Below are positions 45,177 through 57,275 of a stretch of 64,000 nucleotides of DNA, one piece after another. Below the pieces are notes generated by a model that saw nothing but the letters and a program-made list of their open reading frames with translations, was not told the origin of the DNA and ran no database searches. How positions within the stretch are numbered: position 1 is the first letter of the stretch; every line of letters starts with the position of its first letter. A program made the position numbers and the translations under genes. This stretch comes from Rhynchospora pubera (lineage: Eukaryota > Streptophyta > Magnoliopsida > Poales > Cyperaceae): contig CM051459.1 in NCBI GenBank assembly GCA_028095005.1, positions 133,263,657 to 133,327,656 of the forward strand, in the 5' to 3' direction.

Positions 45177-45933
45177 GTGGCAGTTAAATGAGCATTTTCT
45201 ACTTTGTTTAAAAAACAGTAAATCGACAAAAATCCATTTGGTTGCTCTATTTATTCGTAGAAAGCCGCTCTCAAAATATTCCCCTGGATGTTCATGCATC
45301 TATGATTGAAATTTGATTATTGTTTAATGCACGCTTACCTCTCTGTGTTAATATACAACATTGTCAGTTGTCACATAATTTTGATCAAGTCAAAATGTTT
45401 TCATTCTTAGGATGCATTAAAAAATTATTTTTGATAGTTGTCAAACAACTATCATTTTCAAATTGCTCCTTTAAGAGACGAGCTCAAACATGCCCAGGCA
45501 AGTATTAACTAGTAACTCAATGACAAAAGAAAACATTAACCCAGCCACTTGCCTGCGTACACAAAATACACCTCATGAGGAAAACTATAAATCCTTATCC
45601 ACATATGACATACCACAGTTAAAACTTCAGTATCAGATAAAATATGGCTTCCTCCCACCAGTAATTAACAGACACAATTCCTTCACAGACAACATGCGGT
45701 GAATAAGGTGATCCTTGTTAACAGAAGCTAAATCTTGCAAACAGATTGGCAGCCTTCAAATAAAGAAGTGTATCGAGGTTAATTCTTTATAACATTTTCG
45801 AGTATTTTGTTTGCAAATTAAAAAGTAAGTATGATAAAAACTTGTTTCTAGAAAGAGGCAATACCAAATCAAAGCTCCAGATTACCTTTGGCCTAAGCTG
45901 GTGATCAAAAAGCGTAAATATCTTCATTCCAGT
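45177..45933. other. 3' flank of RING-ePHD copy 2
   Basis: Sequence near 45700-45780 (AGAAGCTAAATC, GCAGCCTTCAAA) is matched near 61975-62020 downstream of copy 3, so the duplicated unit reaches at least this far. No further exon or BRCT code was recognised. Confidence 0.5.
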
Positions 45934-48900
45934 TCAATCACTTAGGTTTGAACAGTGATTGTTTTGCTGGTGATGCGCATTTTTCCATAGGTTCTTAAAT
46001 TGTTGCCTAATGAAATGGACATAAAATTAAAATAACAGGAACATAATAAACCTTGGCAAAGGACTTTGTCGCATGAAAAAGAAAACTACTACCTCTCAGC
46101 TGTCCTGCTACCATTCCCATTAGCTTCAGTATCAGATGTAGTAGGACCACTATCGCAAGGCAATTCCTCAGATGCATGATCTGGGCATAACATGCAGTAG
46201 TTTTCCTATTTCATTCAATTCTAACTGTTAAAGATGAACCTCAATTGAAGATTGATAACACGTAACAGCTTCCAAGAATCATATTGATACAGGTTGCTTC
46301 CCAAAAGACCAACCAATTTTCAAATTTAATTTTTTTTTTAAAATTAAGTTGAGGAGTAAATAGTGAATTATTCAAGGAACTATGTTGCCTCGGAATGCCC
46401 TTTGAAGCAGGAGCAGAAAGAAATATAACAGATGATAATGTTCTTCAAAACAGTAACACATACTGTATCCCAACGGCACTCCAGAATTCGGTATGCACAA
46501 GGTGGATGGTAGCTCTTCCGGCACTTCTCATTGAAACAACCAAGTGCTGCCCCCTTAAGGCCACATTTGGCACATATGAGCTTGGCCGTGCGGCCAATTT
46601 CAATCTTTAGGTTCATGATTTGGTCGTCTTTGTAATAAATCCTAGGAGACCTGCAGGTTGGAATAATGGCAGGTTTTTATAACCCACTATTAGCTAAACC
46701 TAACTGATAGAATTTTGAGGGCAATGCAACTTAAACTGTGGTAGACTGGTAGTATTATATTGTGAATTTATCTTGGAAGAGTATGGAATTCTGAAGAACT
46801 CATAAACAAGATACTAATAATATGAAAATCAGAAAAACTCCTAAACAAGATATTGATAAGTACTACATTGTCAAATGCTTATTACTTTATGATGTTTCAG
46901 TATTATTATGCATGGAAATGGTTAAATACATTAAAACAGGAGTTCAAAGATCAAAAGAACCCATTAAATTCTATAATGTCATCCCTACAGTTCTGGAAAA
47001 ATATTAATTAAAAATAAGTTCGTAGAAATATGTACCAGTCGAGGCACGATTCATGGGCATATAAAACTCTGGCTTTGCTAGCATTGTCTACTTCTGCAAC
47101 CAACTTGCCATTTTGGATGCAAAGGAGTTCGCCAAATCCCTGATAATAACAACATTGAAAAGATAACTATAGTCGCTTTTAAAGAGGCAATTTATAACTT
47201 TTTTTCCAGATAAACTTATCTTGATGTCATCCATATAGCAAAAAACAGCAATAGCTTTGTGTCAATTCCAGATCCTTGAGATGGCTAATAGCAATGTGCA
47301 TTTCGTTCAAACATCACAAAGCAATATTGTTTCTATATACTAACATTACCTAACCCCATTACTTGTTAACATGACATCACCAGGTTATCCTATTATAAGT
47401 ACAGATAAACTGGTGTATGCATGTCATACACACACATACAAAAGAGGATTCTGAAGTTACCTTCACGTCGCGCCTAAATGAATGGCAAAAAATACATTCA
47501 TCTTCAAATAAACCAACCGGCACCCGAGAAGAGGTTATCTTTAGTCTCTTTGCAGAAGGCCTAGCCCACTCTTCCCTATCTTTTCTTTTCTTCCTGCTTG
47601 TACAAGGATTCATGCATGGAACTGAGCATGAATTTTTCAAGCATGCTTCTTTGGTTCTCTGCAGCCATAAAAACTATATATTTAGTTATCAACATCTTTC
47701 ATGGAACATTAAAATACATAGGCACCACAATCTGTTAATGTTCACAGTTTTCCAAGGACTTGTATTAGTATTTGCACAATAAATTAACAGGTCTGCTGCA
47801 TGTACCCCAGAAATTGAATATATCTTCATGATTGGAGGATTGAAAAGTACCATGTTGAAATTTGGCTGCTGTAATTGAAACTCATTATCCATGGTTGTCC
47901 CATGGACTTGAGATCCACCAGGTGTAGCGGAGGCTTTAGCAGATGTAGCTACCCCTGCAGAAGAATCTTTAGGTGGCTCCTCCCTCATCAATTTTGCCGG
48001 TATTGCACAAGGAGAGTCGATTATACCCAATTCACGGGCTCTCTGCAGACAACGACATAAAGAAATCTTACTTTTTTTTCCAAATTAACATGTAATTTGA
48101 TTAATTATCTGGGATCATGAAAAGATGACGATACCAGCACCTTTTCAAAGCCTGGAGGAAATGGTGGTATCAACACACTGTCTCCACAATGTGAACTGGC
48201 TTTCCTGTTCCAAGTCGAGTCTTCCTGACAGCGATTATTCATCATTGAGCTACTGCCTCTCTGCAACAATTATTGAAAAAAATAATTTTGACTGACAACA
48301 TAATTCAAATATTCATCAACCTTTATTGATTTTCAATTAAAAACCTGGTTGCTTTGGGGAGTCAGAATGGGTCCATAGTCTTCTGCAAATGTACCCACTT
48401 GAGAAACATTATCGCTATTTGGGACTTTCTCGATCTCTTGATACTTTTTCAGCATCTCTTCAATTTGCCTAGCCGGTTTAAGATCTGGACAAAAAATTAG
48501 AACTTAGAAGCATAGAGGAGCGAATTAATAAGTAATTGTTAGTTTAGATAAAAAACCAACAACAACAATAATAAGATAAAATCGTTGTTCAAGTAATTTA
48601 AGTAAGAAAACATACTCATTGCTAGAAATCTTGCTTTACATATGGGGCAAAGGCTGGCCATATATTTCGGTATACATTCCCTGCAAAGTAGATATGTTCT
48701 ATGTTTAATATTTAAGAGGAAAAAAAAAAGAAGACAATGGTCAACTGTTAAATTTTTCAAAATAAAAATGCATAATACTTGCACAAGACGTGGCCACATG
48801 TCATCAAGGTTGGTTGTTGAAGCAAATTTTTGCTGTAAAAGGATGTCAGAAATTGTTAGTGTATTCCTGCTATTCATTAATCTCTTCTCAGAATTTAGGC

Positions 48901-49434
48901 GCAACTTTGCTATTCATTTGTCAAAATAAACTAATTTAAATAATCTCTTCAGCATGACAACTGTGGAAGCAAGACAGAAACCCCAACAGAATTAGTAATA
49001 TTTCCCATAAAAGTTGATCTGCGAAATAACTAATAATTGCTCTTCAACCCCTCATAAATTACAAATTTGATTTGATCAAACCCGAGAGAAATTTGTACAT
49101 ATTGGCATAGAAAAATTGAATGTGTTTCCCTGGTTAAAAAAAAATGAAGTAAAAAAAAAAAGAAATTTTTCAGTATGGAGGGGGGAGAACAATGAAAAAG
49201 AAATTTCTTACTTCAACAGAAGCAACTAAACCCCACAAAAGTTGTAAGAAATCGCAGCCATCTAGATCAAACAAAATTCGACAGTATCACATCCGATCAA
49301 GGGATTTGGGGGCAAAGAAATTATTTACCATGCAAAGCACTTGAGCTTCGCCTCCATTTCTCTTAAACTGGAGAGGATCGAGCTCGATGATCCATCAGGA
49401 TCAGGCTTAATCGCCACCCCATGAGCCATAGCCA

Positions 49435-49435
<1 letters not shown>
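45934..49435 (-). CDS. RING-ePHD protein of BRCA1/BARD1 type, copy 2 (intact, no BRCT)
   Basis: Eleven exons (minus): 49329-49435, 48779-48832, 48616-48680, 48345-48484, 48141-48260, 47851-48042, 47461-47658, 47036-47139, 46464-46650, 46093-46205, 45934-46006; every junction is GT-AG and in phase, giving 450 aa. RING: C33, C36, C48, H50, C53, C56, C65, C68. Then a conserved KPARQIEEMLKKY helix (about 78-90), a Ser-rich middle, a basic RKKRKDREEW stretch (about 245-255), and an extended PHD finger from C281/C284 through LICAKCGLKGAAL, CRKSYHPPCAY and MLCPDHAS. The protein ends NHCSNLSD with no BRCT pair, which true BRCA1 and BARD1 have. Likely a nuclear ubiquitin ligase or chromatin reader. 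A (GA)n leader lies directly before the ATG. Confidence 0.8.
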
Positions 49436-49472
<37 letters not shown>

Positions 49473-49726
49473 GTCTGGAAATTTCGAACAGAGGCGAAGT
49501 GGGAGAAGGAAAGTCAATACAGTGGTTTAAAATCAAGCGGTGCTGATTTTACGACTATTCTACGGAACCAACAGACTGGGTTCTAATTTTCGGACTGATG
49601 GAATGGAAGCCGGAAGACCTAGACGTAGATAAGTCGTAAAATATGCAGCAGCTCAACAATCCACATGGCTTGCCTTGGGCATCGTTCCGCTGTGTTTTCC
49701 TGCGCGGGAAAGTTTTCCTTTTTCGT
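49436..49726 (-). promoter_or_regulatory. leader and proximal promoter of copy 2
   Basis: A (CT)n tract at 49436-49472 gives a GA-rich 5' leader. ACGACTATTCTAC (49550) is shared with copy 1. PMD element B inserted at 49727, about 290 bp upstream of the ATG; CTTTTTCGT (49718-49726) is its target duplication. Confidence 0.6.
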
Positions 49727-49910
49727 CCGAAATTAATTAATATAAAAATTTATACACAAAAAATTTTAATATACAGAATTATTTATATTTTTTTTAATAA
49801 GAAGAAAGTTCCAACGCGTTTCAGAAGCGAGCATTCGAATTCCCCTCCGTACGCGTTTATAAAACGCGCTCCAGCCCTTCGAACGCGTTTTATAAACGCG
49901 TACGAAGGGG
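49727..49910 (+). repeat. left TIR of PMD element B
   Basis: Inverted match of 56145-56328 with very few differences. Outer hairpin 49849-49903; inner hairpin 49948-50002. Confidence 0.93.
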
Positions 49911-50190
49911 AGATGCTGTCCACTTTCCTCTCGTTTGTCAGAGCTTCGTACGCGTTTATAAAACGCGTTGGGTGGGTTGGAGCGCGTTTATAAAACGCGT
50001 TCGAAGGTATATTATTTAATTTTTAGGAAAAAAAGTACAAGCATGCTCTGATAAAGACTGCAAAAGACATGACAAGATTTGATTTTACAATGTCATCTTT
50101 GAACTACTGAAATTATTTATAAAAGCAGCCATTGTTGAATTAGAATGCACAAACACCCACTACCTCCTTCTTGTTAAAACCTTCAATACA

Positions 50191-51141
50191 ATGGACAAAG
50201 GAAATAGCTCTAACTCAAATAATGATGTTCCAAACTATCGAAGAGCAACCCGCATTGAGTATTGGCCAACTTTCTACCATTACCCTGCCAATAGAAATCA
50301 ACCAGAAAACGGAGAATACGAGGCAATTTGTCGCTCTTGTTATCGCACTTTGAAATACAACATCCATGAAGACACGACTGAAGAGGGAGACGTGCTCGAG
50401 TTAAAAATACACTACCAATGGCACATTAATGGTGGGCCGGAAAGGAAACATAAGGAGTACCAGGAGCGGCGATGGCGGGAACACGAAAAGAATCTGAACC
50501 GAGAAAGGCGATATGACTGGTACAGAAAATATTACACAGAACCTCAACCCATCCCCCAACAACAACCGAAACCCTACCTCTCGTGTGAACCAACTCACTG
50601 GACCGTTTACGAGAAAATATACAACTTTAATGGAGACCACACAGTGACCTGTACAAGGTGTGCTGAAGTTTTCAATTACAAAGAAAACATATTGCGTGAC
50701 CACTACCATGAGCACAAACGTCACGACGAGAATGAACAAAGAGCTCGGGACATAGAGACGCAGAGGATTATTAAAGAAAGAAATGAAGAAATGGATCGTA
50801 AACAAAAAATTAGGGAAGAAGAGGCAAGGAAAAAAAGGCTCAAAAAATCAGAGCAAAAATTGAGAGAAATGAATAAGAGGGATGAACTTCGACAAATTGC
50901 GGCAAGCCGAATGGCAGAGATAGAAAAAGAAGAAACCGATGCGGCTTTTTGGAACGAAGCCGCTCAATTCGTTGACAACAGTGTTCCGAGTAATCAACAA
51001 GAAGATGATGCTGCTTTTTGGAACGAAGTCGCTCAGTTCGCTGACAACACTGGTGCGAGTAATCAACAACAACCGAATGATGAAGATGAGCAACCATGGT
51101 GGGATGAAATTCTACAACATGTAGATAGTCAAAATCTCTAA
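50191..51141 (+). CDS. 316-aa double BED-like zinc finger protein of PMD element
   Basis: Single exon, ATG at 50191 soon after the TIR. Two fingers of the same build: YWPTF then C47-x2-C50 and H74-x3-H78; and HWTVY then C154-x2-C157 and H171-x3-H175. The aromatic lead, C-x2-C and L-x2-H-x3-H spacing resemble BED fingers, which bind DNA in transposases. Between them lies an Arg/Glu-rich helix and a Pro/Gln stretch; residues about 176-245 form a charged coiled coil (ERNEEMDRKQKIREEEARKK). The C-terminus has two tandem AAFWNE(A/V)AQF(V/A)DN repeats and an acidic tail. Family not recognised. Likely a DNA-binding partner acting at the TIRs (inference). Confidence 0.85.
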   Translation: MDKGNSSNSNNDVPNYRRATRIEYWPTFYHYPANRNQPENGEYEAICRSCYRTLKYNIHEDTTEEGDVLELKIHYQWHINGGPERKHKEYQERRWREHEKNLNRERRYDWYRKYYTEPQPIPQQQPKPYLSCEPTHWTVYEKIYNFNGDHTVTCTRCAEVFNYKENILRDHYHEHKRHDENEQRARDIETQRIIKERNEEMDRKQKIREEEARKKRLKKSEQKLREMNKRDELRQIAASRMAEIEKEETDAAFWNEAAQFVDNSVPSNQQEDDAAFWNEVAQFADNTGASNQQQPNDEDEQPWWDEILQHVDSQNL

Positions 51142-51618
51142 ATATTTATATCATTCTAATATTTATGTGTTTATTATTATGGTTGTTAATGTAATTTAGT
51201 TGGAATTGTTAATGCAATGTTTTATTTTTATGGTTGTCTTTTATTTCCTCTATTTTTTGTAGTGCTTTGCACTATAAGTTGTGGTTTTAATGTGTTGACG
51301 TTTAATGGATAAAAGTTGTTGTTTGGAGTATTTCATTTATTGGCGTTTCAATACATAAACGTTTATGTTTCAAGTAGTGCTTTGCACTCCGAATTTTCAA
51401 GTCATAATAATACACAAGTCAATAATCACAAGTCATAATAAACAATCCAATAAATACACAAGTCAATCACAAGTCATAAACGAAAAATAGTCAATCAACA
51501 TCAGTAATACACAAGTCAATCACAAGTCCATAAACGAAAAATAAAATCAACATCAGTAATACACAAGTCCATAAAAAAAACTGTCATCATCAGCAATAAA
51601 ATCAGTCCATCATCATAA
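51142..51618. terminator. spacer between convergent genes, element B
   Basis: 477 bp with the hairpins AGTGCTTTGCACT at 51261-51273 and 51376-51388 and repeats of CAAGTCAATCACAAGTC. Both transcripts must end here. Confidence 0.5.
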
Positions 51619-54600
51619 CTAATGCCGCCGCCTCCTCCTAGGTCCCGAAGGTGAAAATCTGTCAATCACCTTCACCGCACGCCTATCTCGTCCAGCCGGG
51701 GCAGTAACGTCTCCTGAGTCAGTGGACTCTGTATCCCCATCGTCCTCCTCCTGGAGGTCCTCCTGCTGGTCCTGCTGAGCCTCCTGCTGTATGGGCCCAA
51801 ACTCAACAGGCTGCCCAGCCTCCTGAGGAGTCGCTATAGGGACATAATCACCCTCCTCATCTCCGGCCGTCCGTAGCAATGTGCTGAACGAGTCTGTCCC
51901 TCCCATACTACCAGACGGAGTGCCAAATGATGGAATAGAAGAAGGCGTAGGCACTGACGGTACAGTAAATGGGGGAACAGTAAATGCAGGAAAAGAGGAA
52001 GGCATACCAAATGGTGCAAAGGAGTACGGTGGAGGATCATGAGGCTGGAAAATGCTAATGGGATCCTGAGAAATGCCAGCAAACTGCGAGGTCGATGCTG
52101 ATGCACTATGCATGGATGGAGTAGGACCTGAGGATGGAAACTGAGTAGGAAAGAACGTGCGTGGTCCTAAAATATCATCTAATCGCCCGGTATTCAGTCG
52201 ACCATCCTATAATATTAAAAAAAATAATGTGAATATAAATAAATTAGTATCTAAAATTGAAACTTGCATATAAACGAATACTAACCGCATGCATCAGATC
52301 CTCCGCCTGAAGGTCTGTGGGTACAGTCGGACGTGCAGAAGAAGACTCGTCCCCAGAATCTGGTATGTCCTCAATATTTGTTGGAAGTCCTCGCTGCTCC
52401 AACAAATCCTCCAACCTGTAATTTATAAATTATTGAATTTAAAATGCAAAAACGCAATCAAAAAATTAAATTATTTAAAATTACCTCAGAGGGATGGAAG
52501 CATCATGCAACTGCGAACGACAGTTGGCGAGAATTGCCTTTCCCACCCTTCTGCACCCCTTCTTCACAACCAGTCCCAATGCATGAAGTGCATTCTTCAG
52601 CGCAGAGTTGCCCTGCAATTTACGAGAATAATGACATATTGCACAATTCCATTTACCAATCATACATTCCATATTTAAAAAATTAAGATGTACCGTATTG
52701 CGAAGTCTGGACCCCATGTTTGTGTACTGCCTCTGAGCAAGAGGCAGCTGCTGAGTGCGCTGGAGACGTGCCTCGGCATCCTCTCGTGGCGTGGGTCTCT
52801 CCGAGGCACCGTATCGCCAAAACCATCGGAAGTACCGAAGCGTATCAGTATCAGTCCAGGATCGAGTCTCCAGCTGGCGTGTCTGTAATGCCTCGTCAGT
52901 CCATTCAGCATATGCACTCGCAAAAATGGTAGCAAAATCTGGACGATCTCGATAGGTACCGTGCTGGAAACCCAGCAGGTTGTGTGTCACGTCCCAACTC
53001 TGTTAAAATAAACACGTTAGTTCTTTACTCTAATTAAATTGAAGTTGATCGTATGATAAATCAGAAAAATATAGCAAACGTACCACATGTAGTGGAGGAG
53101 GAGTAAACTGGTACAGCCCAAACTGATGCCTACAACGGTCGGGGTAATAGTAGGCAACAATGTGGTAGAAAATGAGCGGCAACCGAACATGCTCCGCTAT
53201 GGAACCCTGCTGTGCTACCCGTGGCATAAGAGCTCTGTCGAGTACGTACGGAAACCAGTTGACATCTTCAACGTTCAACACGGCTAGGTAGTCCCGTGCG
53301 TTCTCCACTGCCCCGCGGTGCTGGCTCCGTGAGAAAGACCGAGCTTCGCCCCATTTCCTGAAAATTTTGAAGGTTAGGATTGATGTGTTGTAATTTGCAT
53401 AATATTATTGAAAAATTATTATAAGTTATTACCTGCCATACGGCACACATGAATCTAGGTTAGGCTGTCCTAATCCACCGATAGGAGCAACCTCTGGGCG
53501 ACAAACAGGGAGGTATGACCATGCCCAAAATAATAGTAGCATCCAAGGTCCCGTCACAACCTTGAAACGCATGGAGGCACGGTCCAAAGCACGATATAGA
53601 CAAGCAAGCGTGGCACCTCCCCAATTGAAGTCCGGAACTTCATTCAAATTGCCCTGCATTTAAATTAAACAACGCATTGAAAAAAAAATAATTTCAACAT
53701 TGAAAATAACAAAATTAAATTGCAACATTCAAAATAATTTCAACATTTCAGTGTATGAACAAAAGTAAAAAAATTTATTTAAGTTAAGAAAATTATACCG
53801 ATACGAGCTCTAAAAAGTATGCTGGGACGAAATTCTGAGAAATATCGGGAAACATCAACGTCCCAAATAGCTCTAGAGCCACTGCACGCGTATATCGGTC
53901 TAACTCCTCACCAGGAGCATCTGCCGGTGGCGCCACCCCGCAATTTTGCCGCAACCATTTCAACTTGATGTTGTTGCCCACAACAACATTGCCCCTGCAT
54001 TGTACAAATTTAGAATAATCAATACAAGTAAGCAATGCATATATTGAATATGCAAAATCAATATTGCATTCGTATTTTTTTCACTTACTCCCTGCTACTC
54101 CTTTCTCGGTGCCACTCTCCCAAATCTTCATGAGGATAAAGATTTGCACGAATCTTTTCCTCCCAGGGCCCTCTCGTATTCGATCTAACTGGAATGCCAG
54201 TCGAGCGCAAACCATATAAGAAGGCAACATCCTGGTAACAATTACAAAATACGTTAATATTACGAAAATATAACATTTAATATTACGAAAATTAATATTC
54301 AAATTTGAATTTTAAATATAAAGTTTAAATTAATGTTAGAATTAATTGTGAAAATTAATACGAAAATTATATGTTAGAATTAATTGTGATAATTAATACG
54401 AAAATTATATTAAAAAAAAAATAATATCAAGTTTAAATAAATTACCTGTAGAGTAACGGTCATCTCTCCAACGGGAAAATGGAAAGTATGCGTCTCTGGA
54501 CGCCAAAACTCGACCATTGCCTTCAGTAATGGCATGTCGATGTTGACATGCTTCACCTTCATAATGTGACTGAGCCCCAGTTTGATCAGCCTTCCCTCAA

Positions 54601-55085
54601 TCCGTTCGTCCACCTTAATTGTTCGCTTGTGCGATCTCAACTCCAAATGTTTTTCACGCTGCAATTTTTAATACAATTTTTAAGTATTTACAAGCATTTA
54701 AAATAAATACAATTTATAATACAATTTATAATAAGCATTTTCGATTAATTTTTTACTACAAATTATAATAAACATTTAATATACAATTTATAAGTCTATT
54801 AAGAAATCTAAATTATTAAATCAAAAAAATATAAATTAACATAAAAAAATCTATTACCTCCTCAAAAGACAAACCAACGAGATGGTCGTTATCCGTAACG
54901 AACAAAACCTGTTGGTTTTCTGCGTTGGCCGGTTGCACAGGTGGAATGACATTTTGCGCGCTCGGACGGGCTGCGCGACGCCTACGTCTTTTTGGCCGCT
55001 GGGTGGAGGCTGCTTCGGTGGGGGGTGCTTCGGTGGGAGGTGGTGAAGCACCAGAAGGACCAGCCTCATCTTCTGCTGAACTCAT
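51619..55085 (-). CDS. plant mobile domain (PMD) protein of element B, ten exons, intact
   Basis: Exons (minus): 54858-55085, 54446-54658, 54089-54231, 53799-53994, 53433-53653, 53084-53357, 52694-52999, 52485-52612, 52286-52415, 51619-52206; GT-AG, phases consistent, 808 aa. N-terminus: acidic/Pro-rich with a basic RPKRRRRRAARP (likely nuclear signal). PMD from about residue 75 to 530, with FWRPETHTFHFPVGEMTVTL (about 127-146), VAFLYGL, WLRQNCG, LYRALDRAS, LLLFWAWSYLPVCRP and IFYHIVAYYYPDRCRHQFG. C-terminus: Pro/Ser/Phe-rich, then acidic Gln/Glu-rich, ending RRRRRH. PMD proteins (MAIN, MAIL1) act in silencing and genome stability; TE-borne versions have no known activity. Start chosen as the ATG of MSSAED, shared with copy A. 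Confidence 0.88.
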
Positions 55086-55800
55086 CTGATTCAAATAATA
55101 TAAGAACAACAATTTAAAACAAAAATTAATTTAATAATTTTTTAGCTAATTGGACAAAAAACGAACAAAACCAAAATTTTTTTTCTATATAATTGACATT
55201 TTTACAATAATTACTTTTGCATACAATTTCCACTAATTCCATACAATTTACTAAAATTTCGACTAATTTCCATTCAATTTGCATACGAATTACAGTAATT
55301 TGATAATAAATTCCTACACAATTTCCATACAAATTCCACTAAATTCCGTAAAAATTCCATGAACATTTTACTAAAATGTCCAATAATATTTCCAATAATT
55401 CCATACAATTTATGTTACTAAAATTGTGTACTCACTTTATTAAAATGTCCAATTTCCATACAAATTCCATACAAATTTCCATACAAATTTCCAAAATTTC
55501 CACAATTTCCATAATAATCCATACAAATAGGTAAATGCACAATTTCCATAATCATCCATACAATTTCAATAATTTCCATAACAAATTTCCACAATTTCCA
55601 AAATTTCCATAATCATCCATACAATTTCCACAATTTCCATACAAATTTCAATAATAATCCACAATAATAATCCACTAATTTCCACAATTTCAATAATATC
55701 CATAATTTTCAGTAAATGCAAAATCAAAACCTCGATATCGGCGTACGTTGTCTTTCGAACTCCTCTTCTCTTCGCACGGCAACCACCTTCGCACGGCAAC
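55086..55800 (-). other. PMD leader of element B, AT-rich repeats
   Basis: Repeats of CAATTTCCATACAAATTCCA-type units fill the region between the PMD start and the polypurine leader (55800-55975, on the minus strand GA-rich). No gene. Confidence 0.6.
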
Positions 55801-56144
55801 CTCTTTTCTCCCTTCTCTTCTCTCTTTCTCCGGCCGCAACTTTCTTTCTCTTCTTTTCTTCTTCCTTCTCTTCTCTCTTCTCCCTTCTCTTCTCTCTTCT
55901 TCCTTCTCTTCTCCCTTCTCTTCTCTTCTCCCTTCTCTTCTCTTCTCTCTTTTTTTCTTTTTCTCTTTCTCTGGACTGACTGAAGCGACGAAGAAAGAAA
56001 AAAAAACGGTCAGAACTGGATTTCGAAAAATTACCACCTTCCTACGCGTTTATAAAACGCGCTCCAGGGCTCCGAACGCGTTTTATAAACGCGTACGAAG
56101 GTGTCAGCTCCTCAAAAGGCGTAACTGAAGGGGCGAACTTATCT

Positions 56145-56328
56145 CTTCCTCGTACGCGTTTATAAAACGCGTTCGGAGGGCTGGAGCGCGTTTTATAAAC
56201 GCGTACGGAGGGGAATTCGAATGCTCGCTTCTGAAACGCGTTGGAACTTTCTTCTTATTAAAAAAAAAATAAATAATTCTGTATATTAAAATTTTTTGTG
56301 TATAAATTTTTATATTAATTAATTTCGG
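56145..56328 (-). repeat. right TIR of PMD element B
   Basis: Outer hairpin 56152-56206; inner hairpin 56042-56096. B-specific bases (TTTATACACA, GCGAGCATTCGAATT) occur in both B TIRs but not in A. Confidence 0.93.
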
Positions 56329-56337
56329 CTTTTTCGT

Positions 56338-57127
56338 TGAGTGACTAATTAGAAAGTACGTCAGCAAAAATTTGTATATTGTATATACCACTAAAATTTA
56401 AATTTTATATATATTCCCATTAGAACTTATTATATAATATAACATATTTTTATTTCTTCATTTTTTTTTGATAGAACAATCCTGTAATCATAGGCCTGAT
56501 AAAAATGTTCTTTACATGGGATTTCATTTCATTTTATTTTAATTGAATCGATTTTGCGGGATTTCATTGCATCTAATTATATAGAAATTCTGACCAAACG
56601 ATGTCAAATTCGTTTATTTTGATAAAAAAAATTTCTAATGACTTGAAATGAAATGGAATTCTATGTTAAAAAAATCAGCGTTTTGATAAAGGCCATATTA
56701 AGTCCCGTTGAATTCTTCCACTGCCAGCTAGCACGGAATTCTGCTAAGAGATAAAATTCAAAATGCAATAATTTTTGTTGTAATTGGACAATTGGATTTA
56801 AATCCGCATGATTAGATCAACATCCGATTTAAAATCCAAATGTGAATACCTCCACATGCAATTACCATATCCATTTGTATCTGTATTGCAAAAGTAATGT
56901 TTCATAAATCCACATGAATAACTCCACATCCATATGATCGCTGAAAAAGATTTCATCCAATATAATTGACTTGTATTCGATTTTTATTTTGGATTTGAAT
57001 CCGAACATACTATGGGTCCGATAAATAGAATGAAGCAATTTGAATCAAAATTTTACTATAATTGTTTTATTGTATTTTTTATTTTGTAACATGATTTACT
57101 TATGTTCTACAAACACACGTATATAAA
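56338..57127. other. intergenic, no gene seen
   Basis: AT-rich. A weak inverted arrangement of GATTTCATTTCATTTT (56522) and TGAAATGAAATGGAATTC (56645) may be an old MITE. Confidence 0.4.
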
Positions 57128-57275
57128 GACTCTGTTTGGATGAGATGCGAGAAGAAGGGAAAAAGAAAAAAAGAGAATAAATTTATTATAAAAAATTCAA
57201 ACTCTTCACAAAGTTACACACTTCCTAATACTTCTTCGTACTTCTTTTATTTTTCTCTTTTTTACACACGAAGCT
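57128..57275. mobile_element. decayed Tourist-like MITE
   Basis: Left end GACTCTGTTTGGATGAGATG and interior AAACTCTTCACAAAGTTACA match the copy at 59513; the right end has decayed. Confidence 0.55.

Larger units (their letters stand above)
49727..56328. mobile_element. PMD element B: long-TIR, 9-bp TSD transposon with two intact convergent genes
   Basis: CCGAAATTAATTAATAT ends, perfect 9-bp target duplication CTTTTTCGT (49718-49726, 56329-56337), and TIRs nearly identical for ~185 bp. The 6,602-bp element carries only two genes: a plus-strand 316-aa double zinc finger protein and a minus-strand ten-exon PMD protein, meeting tail to tail. This is the plan of MuDR (convergent mudrA/mudrB, long TIRs, 9-bp duplication), but no MURA-like DDE transposase is present. 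Confidence 0.93.

Noticed and set aside
52720..52955. Plus-strand frames over the PMD exons of element B
   Set aside because: They are shadows of the minus-strand PMD gene, whose exons join in phase.
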